Below are positions 57,159 to 64,000 of a stretch of DNA of 64,000 nt, piece by piece. Numbering within the stretch: position 1 is the stretch's first letter; the number at the start of each line of letters is the position of its first letter. The notes under the pieces were generated by a model that was not told the DNA's origin, did no database searches, and saw only the letters and a program-made list of their open reading frames with translations. The position numbers and the translations under genes were made by a program. Source of the DNA: Lactuca virosa (Eukaryota; Streptophyta; Magnoliopsida; Asterales; Asteraceae); assembly GCA_928212115.1 (NCBI GenBank), contig CAKMRJ010005745.1:93431121-93495120 (forward strand), written 5' to 3'.

Positions 57159-58788
57159 GTCTCCCACTTGGATAAGTCTAAAACTATTATTGCGTATGAC
57201 TTCAGGAACCGATCAACAATCGTAGCTCTCAAAAGCTTCTGTCGAACTCTGACCTTGTCGATGAACTCTGACCTTTGTCAATGACTTGTCCATTAGATAA
57301 GGGATCATATATTCCTCCATTCTAGATATCATATGGACTGAGACATGGATTATCAATCATTCTCTCTGTCCATTTGTTGTTTCCCGATTTCCGATTCATG
57401 ATGACTGACTGATTGAACAAATCAAATCAGTCTTGGCTTGGCCAAGCACTCACATGTATCATCTTTAAATCATCGAGGGGCGCACATATATCGCTTTTAT
57501 CCCGAAGGTAAAAGGAATGGATAAACTTCGACTCATATGGCTTGTTCTACTACTTGTTGAATCATACACAAAGGCACATTTTATAACATCGAGTTACCAA
57601 TGCGTTTTCGTGCAATCAATGTATAACCAACTCATAGTAACAACTCATATCTCTAGGTTTGAAGAATATAAGATATTATCGTCTCATGATCACTCGTGAT
57701 AAAATCCATGAAGTGATTCAAATGAGCGCGGGTTGAATCCAATACTCAGAACTTATGAGCACTCATGAGTGTTGTAGCACCACTTTGTCCACCAACTTGG
57801 ACCTCTACAAACCAACCCATGACAGTCTTGATTCATATCTACTTCCAACATATGACCGACTGTGGATGGTTTGAATAACTTAATCATTCAGGAAGAGTGA
57901 CTTAGTTATTCTGGAAGTCAAAACATGCAAAGTGAAACACAAGAATAAATGAATCAAATATGGTATCAAACCCTATGAATATAAATAAACACTTTTATTT
58001 ATCACCATACTGATTACTCATTATTCATTGTTTCGGTTTTATCAACTTTATACTTGAATTTAAAACAATAGTTGTCCCATGCTCCAAGCATGTACACTAT
58101 GTTTTCTAAACACTAGTCATGCCATACACCAAGTATGCATACTATGTTTGTCTATGATCTTTACTTTGTAAAATAGATCAATTGAACATCACTCCAATGA
58201 TCCTCTTTTCACAGTCCCAAATCCTTACTGCAAATGCAAGAATTCCAAATTCATGTCATTTACTGAAATCTGTTAGATTCTAAACTTATATGCATTGATC
58301 CTCTTAATGATTATGCACAAAGTCAGAAAGACTTGACAACAATCAGTACAGAGCATTCCAAAGGAGATCAGCTCCTTGGAAACATCCTTCTTTCATTAAG
58401 TTTCCTAATCTTACACAGATTGAATAATTTCTAACTTTGAAACATTTCCATATTCCATTTTGACTATCACTTCTGAACAAGAGTTGCCTCCTTACAGATT
58501 ATGTCAATATGGTCCTTCCAGAATTAACATTATACTTCCAACTGTCCATGAGCAACCAATCTTTGGTAAACCTTAGATTGTCCTCGACAATTGCTTAATC
58601 ATTTTAGTCATATCCAATTCTAGACCTTTTCCCTTCATAATGCCCCAGGCATTTGGAAAATTTTAGAAAGGATGAATATAGCACATGTAATCGATCCTAT
58701 ATCCGAAGCATATGGGACATGATTCATGATGTCTCACATAAAGACTAAACATGTCTTTTGCTATAATATTTCCATTTCAATTTGCCAA

Positions 58789-58845
58789 GTTCTCAAAATT
58801 CAGATTATGAAAAGGGATGCCGTAATCATAATCGAATTTTAGAAC
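58789..58845 (-). other. Type-1 hairpin, copy 1
   Basis: Inner stem GATTATGA (58803-58810) with TCATAATC (58826-58833); loop AAAGGGATGCCGTAA. Outer stem GTTCT(C)AAAATTC (58789-58801) with GAATTTTAGAAC (58834-58845), one bulged base. Confidence 0.85.
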
Positions 58846-59253
58846 GCAAATAATGGACCCATATATAGAATTTCCTTATGTTGAGCCATTCCAACATGAA
58901 ATTCATATATATTGATTAAATACGATTAAAATCTCAATCTAAGCTTTTAGAATTGAAATGAAGTATAATTTCCTCTCCCTTAATTATAGCAAAACAACTT
59001 TTTCAACCCCTGCAACCTCACGAATTGAAACTTTTGTTTTCTATAATTAACATTGCTAACTTGCAACCTTTGTCATAATTATCATGCTCCCACTAACATG
59101 ATGATTATTAGCATAACACTTATGCTCCCACTAGCTTTGACATGTACTCAGAAATCAGCTGACTTTCTTACCAAAGTTCAGATTTCTGATACTAGATTGT
59201 TTTGATAAAACTTTATCAAAATCATACACCTCTCTTAGATAGCTCACATGTGT

Positions 59254-59314
59254 GTCTAAACAATTTTAGAACTATGAAAAGGGATGCCGTAATCATAGTC
59301 TCAATTGTTTAGAC
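59254..59314 (-). other. Type-1 hairpin, copy 2
   Basis: Inner stem ACTATGA (59271-59277) with TCATAGT (59293-59299); identical loop AAAGGGATGCCGTAA. Outer stem GTCTAAACAATT (59254-59265) with AATTGTTTAGAC (59303-59314), twelve perfect pairs of a sequence unrelated to copy 1. Confidence 0.88.
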
Positions 59315-59333
59315 CTTTGCCACTTCTCACAAG

Positions 59334-59379
59334 TCCATGTTAGTGTGCCGGTAAACCACACACGCTCCACTAACGACTT
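59334..59379 (-). other. Type-2 hairpin, copy 1
   Basis: Stem GTTAGTG (59339-59345) with CACTAAC (59368-59374), extended by AAGTC/GACTT across a CAT bulge. The loop region reads TGCCGGTAAACCACACACGC and is shared with the other two copies except for one base. Confidence 0.85.
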
Positions 59380-60184
59380 TGAGAATGCAAATATCACAAT
59401 TGCTATCTAGCTAAAATCTACTTAGTGAAAGTGTTTCCTCACCATCATTTTCATGAATCGGAGAGAAACCTTATGACACTTAGATTTAATAGTGTATGTG
59501 TTCTTATCCATGTGAATTTGTCAAAACCATAATCACAAGACAAGGTTAGTGACAAATCCAAACTCATATTGATTAAACTTGTGCAATCTTAAATTCTTGC
59601 CATTTGGCAGCTCAGGTGCCTGCCATTGCTTCCAAGTAGTTGTGCAACCAATTGAGAACTCTCAGAACTCCTATGCAAAGCCAACTTGAATAGGCACAAA
59701 AATTTCAACACGATAGGTTATAAACCTCAAGTCGTGTGCTAGTGAAGGACTTTAGGTTTTATTCTTGATTAAGTCTTGAAACTTTCAAGAGCTTTAAGAC
59801 TCCCACTGTCCTCTTGACATATAAGACTCCCTTGTCAAATATTCAAGAGATAGTGCGGATTCTTTATCAAGACTAACACTTTACACAATTGGCCTAAGTT
59901 GGTCTCTGTTTTATCCAAAACATCACAACTTACCAATTTCAAATGTACAAGAGTAGATAACCTTTTACTCTTACATTTGACTAGTGTTAACAAACCCTCT
60001 TTAAGATATGTCACTCAAGTTACAATCTTGGAGTATGACTCTAAAATTGTTTTGGAACGAAGTATGACTCATCTTTTTGATTTAACCATTTCAACAATTC
60101 ATGACTCCTCTTCTTAGTCATAAGAATGCACTAAGATGACTTTAGAGGACCAATTGTGATATGGTATCTTAATCATTAAGATGA

Positions 60185-60406
60185 TCATAAACATGATACT
60201 AAAGTACTCTCCCATCTTTTCAGATTTGAGAAACTTTTATCTTTCTGCCATACTTTGATTCTTCTTATTCGTTCTGTCTCACATTGAAACTTCTCCAATG
60301 CTACAGACTTATACTTAAACTTATAAGTATAACCATATTTACTGAACTTAAGTAAATCATGACGAATAGTCTTCTTGATCTTTTGTGGTGGACTTGACCA
60401 GTGCAC
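60185..60406 (-). pseudogene. Integrase-core relic of element F
   Basis: A 73-codon minus-strand frame includes RHDLLKFSKYGYTYKFKYK followed by ALEKFQCETERI. This parallels the Copia integrase core phrase in which FSRYGY is followed by a KHK and a FEKF(K) block. The catalytic residues before and after are lost. Its order (after gag on the minus strand) fits Copia. Confidence 0.6.
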
Positions 60407-61149
60407 AAGAATGTGTACTCGATCCCTTAGTCCTTTCCTTATTCACATAAGGAATTAGTCTTAATTTTCCAAGCTGAAAGTTCTCATTCATCATACTATA
60501 CAACTTGCATGATTCCAAGTTTCGGTCCAATTGAACCTTGGGTGATGAGAATCTTTCCTTATTTGGTAATATTAGACACTACCACAACCGAAAGAATCAA
60601 ATCCATTTTTCCAATATTGCTATCAATGGAATCTTATAAGCAACAACTTTTCACAAATGCCATTGTAAGGATACTTAAAATAAATAAAATCAAAACCTTT
60701 TTCTTTTATTTTAAAACTTTGCGGAAAAACTTATCCTTACAATCCATATGAAAACCTTGTTGTTATCTATTCCTAAGCAATATAAATATCATAACTCTTA
60801 AGTAATAGCCCAAAATTCTGATCACCGAACCATGCGATTGAAATCCATCTTCGCGATCAGAATCAGCATGTACTTAATAGAGTTAGACAATGGACTTTAC
60901 CTGAAGTAGAGCCAAACTTATTGACTTTAACATCCTTAGGTAAATTTGGCAGCTTCGTAACCAATGCCCCTTCCTTTGGCAATAGTTACCTATGGACCCT
61001 TGATAATGGGACTATCTCAGACTTCGCCTCTCTCTTTACCATTGGGTCAACCGAGTTGACTATGGCCGATCCCTTTCCATTGGGAAGAGAGAGCTTTACT
61101 GGATATCCAATGTCATCATTGTCAATGTCCATAGCGTTTTAGGAAGTTG

Positions 61150-61460
61150 ATCTTAGCAAATAGATAAGATCATTAAGGGTCTTGTCTTAGTCTGTTTCAT
61201 AGGATTCCCAAAAGAACTCACTATGTGACTTAGAAAGTAGTTGAGCCACCAACTTTCTCAAGACTTTGACACCCAACTCTCCCGGCTTGTCAATATGTGA
61301 CTACATCTCCAAGATGTGATCACACCTAGACCTTGCCTTGCCAATAGGGCTTGAGTGACCTTAAACTTTTTAGGAACTTGTGGGTTAGGGAGAATAATTG
61401 GAGGAGGTGAAAGAAGTATGATATCCATGGGACATCATCTTCATTTAGGAAAGCTTGTTT
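61150..61460 (-). pseudogene. Gag relic of element F
   Basis: Translated on the minus strand with frame changes, the sequence gives CDHILEM-stop-SHIDKPGELGVKVL and LVAQLLSKSHSEFFWES. This parallels the Copia Gag block with HVLEMKSHID and LGELG. Further downstream (61060-61140) MDIDNDDIGYPVKLSLPNGK is open. There are several stops; it cannot make a capsid protein. Confidence 0.65.
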
Positions 61461-61580
61461 CAAGAGATTTGGGAAGATCATAAATGTCTAGACCAGACAT
61501 CTTTTTGGGAGATATTCAAGATAGTTGATTTAAAGTCCTTAATATGACACCCAATATGAAATATTAAGGCTAGGACCCAA

Positions 61581-61636
61581 CAAACTATTTTATAACTTAG
61601 AAGAGGGATGCCGTAATCCAAGCTATAAAATATTTG
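61581..61636 (-). other. Type-1 hairpin, copy 3
   Basis: Left arm 61581-61600 and right arm 61618-61636 pair through a loop containing GGGATGCCGTAAT. Two positions that would be A-C mismatches on the plus strand become G-U pairs in the minus-strand RNA, and one C is bulged. Confidence 0.8.
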
Positions 61637-61779
61637 AAGGTAGGTGAATGACGATTCACCAATTTCCACCATGAAAAACGAAATAATTTATTAGGTTTTA
61701 ATTGGATTTGAAAGTCCTAGATCTTTGAGATCCATTGAACTGTTCAAAGGCATGTTTCAATCTCGAGTGTGCCCTTTAG

Positions 61780-61812
61780 GTTTTGTGACTGGGATGCCGA
61801 GGATCACAAAAC
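61780..61812 (-). other. Type-1 hairpin, copy 4
   Basis: Stem GTTTTGTGA (61780-61788) with TCACAAAAC (61804-61812), nine perfect pairs; loop CTGGGATGCCGAGGA keeps the GGGATGCCG core. Confidence 0.88.
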
Positions 61813-61847
61813 AAGGTGTGAATAACCATGCAAATATACTTGGTACC

Positions 61848-61919
61848 CTTAATATTTACCCCTTAATCAGTGTGCCGGTTAACCACACACGCTCCACCGA
61901 TACTATGATAAATATTAAG
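61848..61919 (-). other. Type-2 hairpin, copy 2
   Basis: Stem ATCAGTG (61866-61872) with CACCGAT (61895-61901), one pair being G-U in the minus-strand RNA. An outer stem CTTAATATTTA (61848-61858) with TAAATATTAAG (61909-61919) has eleven pairs. Loop region TGCCGGTTAACCACACACGC; GGTTAACC is a perfect palindrome. Confidence 0.85.
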
Positions 61920-61938
61920 TTACCCTTTGCCTACCTTG

Positions 61939-61991
61939 TTAAGTCCAGGTTAGTGTGCCGGTTAACCACACACGCTCCACTAACGACTTAA
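61939..61991 (-). other. Type-2 hairpin, copy 3
   Basis: Outer stem TTAAGTC (61939-61945) with GACTTAA (61985-61991), CAG bulge, inner stem GTTAGTG (61949-61955) with CACTAAC (61978-61984). Loop region identical to copy 2. Confidence 0.88.
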
Positions 61992-62281
61992 GCAAAGTGC
62001 AAAGTGTAATTTCATGGGTTAGCACCAAATTCACATTTTCCTAAGTAACTAAGATTGGGTATTAATAAGAGTTTAGTTACTTAGTATTTATCATTAATAC
62101 TTTTAATGAAAGGAGAATTATAGTCCTTGTCCTACCCGTTCGGCTAACGACCCTCCACCAGTCAAGGAAGCGGTGGGTGAGAGTGGACACCCATTAAACT
62201 GCCATTTTATAGGCAGTAACCTTATACCCCCCTTATAGACCGGCTTCGTGAATGAGGCCTACTAACGGTAAGACTGACTTG

Positions 62282-62349
62282 CTTGAGGACAAGTTTTGAA
62301 ACTATTCAAAACTAATTAATTCCATAACTTATGAGTTTAAAGTAGTTTT

Positions 62350-62389
<40 letters not shown>

Positions 62390-62661
62390 TCAAGTTCCAT
62401 AACTTGAGGACAAGTTATGGAAGACTTTAAACTAATTAATAAAAAAAAAACTTTTTTTATTGTAACTTATGGAACTAATTAAGGTTACACTTTTTTTTTA
62501 ATTTAATGAAGAGACTCTTGAACCTCCATAACTTGAGGACAAGTTATGGAGTCATAAAACCATTTAATTAGAACTAGACTCTTCATTTTGTAACCTTTGC
62601 CAACTTTTATGAGTTTTATGATTCTTAAATGTGACTTTTCATATAACTTGAGGACAAGTTA
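62282..62661 (-). other. Type-3 hairpins, four copies with AGGA loop
   Basis: CTTG-AGGA-CAAG forms the tip in all. Copy at 62395-62422 has a 12-bp stem opening TTCC and closing GGAA. The copy at 62524-62551 has a 12-bp stem opening CTCC and closing GGAG. The copy at 62644-62661 has 7 pairs. The one at 62282-62293 has 4 pairs and is followed by another hairpin (AGTTTTGAA/TTCAAAACT, 62292-62313). They lie in the leader between the primer site and the gag relic. Confidence 0.85.
62354..62385. repeat. Poly(A) run
   Basis: About 32 A residues in the leader region of element F, between two AGGA hairpins. Confidence 0.95.
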
Positions 62662-63002
62662 CAAAAACACACTTTGGAATCAACTCTTAGATTAAAATGG
62701 ATTGAAAACAACTATTTCACACAACTTTTCTATTAATCTAAGAACCTCATAAGAACAAGATAATTCAAATCATCAATCTTCAAGAAATTAGCATGAACAT
62801 ACAAACTAATACAAATCTTGAAATTATGACAATTATCTTAGAAATTGGATTAGCATGAACATTACCACATCAAAAACAAGTTTATAAGTCCAAAAACATC
62901 TTAGGGTAATGTTCCTAGTCCAATTCCAGCCAAAACAATCGAATATATGCATCCAACTCGATTTTTTTCAGCTACTTTTGCAAGTATAACAAAAAAAAAC
63001 CA

Positions 63003-63016
63003 GGCTCTGACACCAC
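63003..63016 (-). other. Primer binding site of element F
   Basis: Minus strand GTGGTGTCAGAGCC, adjoining the 5' LTR; one base different from the usual TGGTATCAGAGCC. Confidence 0.85.
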
Positions 63017-63778
63017 TGTTGGGTTATGAGCATTCTAACACTCCTAAGTGTACATGCAACCCTAAATACCTTGGATCTATGTTTTCTCTATTATACATGC
63101 AATTATGAACTTTCCAAGGTATTACCCTATCTAGCATACAAAACTTGATACTTGGGTAATCAAATGGATAGAATACATACCTTTGTTTGATGTAGCTTGT
63201 CTCCATGAAGCTTGAGTGCCTAGTGCCCCAAGTGTGACACCTCAAATGGTTCACACAACACCAAATGCACATGGAATGACTTGAGAGAAATGGAACACTC
63301 CTTGAAATCGTCTAGCCCTCATATTCACACATTAGTGCACGATTTCTTGAGCCATGGGATTCTTTTATATGGTGGCTATTAGGGTTACACCATGGAACTC
63401 ATAACTTTACCCATTCCTTATGCTCCATGGATTTTAACCTCCATGGAGTATCCATGGGTCACCCCATGGACTTAGTCCAACATAAGGAATCTTGGATCAC
63501 AAGCCCACATATATAAGAATGAATGATTTACACAATCAACCCATATATTTAATTAGTCTCCTTTTGATCACTTAATTAATTCCAAATTAATTCTTGATCA
63601 ATACTAATTAAATAACCTTATTAATATATTAGAACTTATAATATATTAACCAACCTTAAGTGTTATTTCTCTCATTATAGTCTATCCAAATGCATGATGT
63701 CATGCAACCCAAATGGACCATGTCGGGTCGGGTCAAGTCTTACCAATTATAGTTATGGACTTAGACATTAAACCAACA
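63017..63778 (-). repeat. 5' LTR of element F
   Basis: TGTTGGGTTATG...TTAAACCAACA, the active-promoter copy; see the 3' LTR at 56397. Confidence 0.95.
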
Positions 63779-63783
63779 GTTTG

Positions 63784-64000
63784 AACCGGGATGCACGGAG
63801 TAACGGGTTTTATGAGCTTCGTTCATGACAACGTCCCTGAATCCACCAAATTTTGGTGTCCAGATCCGGTTCATGAGACAACGAATCCCGTCATCCCTGA
63901 CTTCAAGATTCTTGTATATTCCTCTCAACGCTTCACCTGCCACGTTCTCTGGTTTTAAGGCTTCTTCCTGTGCCTCTTTGATTTGCGTGGAAAGGTGTGA
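63784..64000 (-). pseudogene. Pol fragment of element E (RNase H to integrase zinc domain)
   Basis: On the minus strand the frame ending at 63784 gives ENVAGEALRGIYKNLEVRDD, IWTPKFGGFRDVVMNEAHKT and RYSVHPGS. This is the stretch directly upstream of the HHCC zinc-binding part of integrase in Ty3 Pol. It continues across element F to YWWPNMK at 56367. It runs off the window edge. Confidence 0.88.

Larger units (their letters stand above)
57172..60184 (-). other. Interior of element F, no intact gene
   Basis: Three kilobases in the place of RT and RNase H, but no FxDD or YxDD box and no frame longer than about 60 codons on the minus strand. Hairpins lie at 58789-58845, 59254-59314 and 59334-59379. 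Confidence 0.6.
56392..63783 (-). mobile_element. Copia element F: young LTRs, relic coding region, hairpin-rich interior
   Basis: Element 56397-63778, minus strand, with perfect GTTTG flanks (56392-56396 and 63779-63783). LTRs 56397-57158 and 63017-63778 are both 762 bp and differ at about seven positions by eye. Primer site at 63003-63016 (GTGGTGTCAGAGCC), purine-tract complement GTCTCCCACTTGG at 57159-57171. The interior has only remnants of gag and integrase. It contains at least eleven hairpins of three types (see separate entries). Confidence 0.93.

Noticed and set aside
59339..61984. CRISPR-like repeats (identical 20-nt blocks)
   Set aside because: Only three irregularly spaced copies in a plant retroelement, each part of a hairpin; no array structure.
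63017..63778. Minus-strand frames of 82 codons, near-identical at 56404 and 63024
   Set aside because: They are the two LTRs of element F; the frames have no protein-like features.

Overview
The window looks like heterochromatin-like, transposon-packed DNA of a flowering plant. Plant LTR retrotransposons of both the Ty3 (Gypsy) and Ty1 (Copia) groups make up almost all of it, many primed by an initiator-methionine-tRNA-type site (TGGTATCAGAGC). The one host gene has plant-type introns and encodes a RbcX-like chloroplast Rubisco assembly chaperone. The retroelement protein style suggests Asteraceae, perhaps lettuce (Lactuca); that is inference from memory of such families, not proved here.

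Left block (1-13569). A minus-strand Ty3 element (I) enters from the left edge and its 5' LTR begins at 1241. That LTR is split at 3021/13376 by a plus-strand Ty3 element (H, 3022-13375) with about 2-kb LTRs, a decayed gag and a protease remnant but no reverse transcriptase. H itself carries a solo LTR (8002-9702) with a perfect TGATC target duplication.

Middle block (13570-27131). It holds a probable tRNA-derived SINE, a Copia-like LTR fragment, a 2-kb tandem duplication containing two LTR copies and two copies of an unknown ORF, and then a broken minus-strand Copia gag (19413-20599). The five-exon RbcX gene lies at 22001-23667. After it come a degraded Copia-type LTR and a plus-strand Ty3 LTR with leader (G).

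Right block (27132-64000) is a deep nest. A minus-strand Ty3 element (A) has its 3' LTR interrupted by a large non-coding element (J, 27329-47628, LTR about 4.16 kb, LARD-like). J's 3' LTR is interrupted by a nearly complete chromovirus-type element (B, 37743-46301, TSD TAAGT) whose gag-pol is closed by two in-frame stops and one frameshift. Further right, A's pol is interrupted by a short Copia-like element with its own 319-codon ORF (C). A's pol then ends against a plus-strand Copia element (D). D is interrupted by a minus-strand Ty3 element (E), and E by a minus-strand Copia element (F, 56397-63778, TSD GTTTG). F has LTRs differing at about 7 of 762 positions, yet only relics of coding sequence.

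The most unusual signals are: (1) three families of hairpins with conserved loops but different, compensating stems inside F; (2) short CpG-bearing palindromes, a different one in most LTR families, beside the TATA box in five Ty3 LTR families; (3) a probable spliceosomal intron at the same place and phase in the protease region of two Ty3 families; and (4) several apparently non-autonomous elements (H, J, C, F) in one window.
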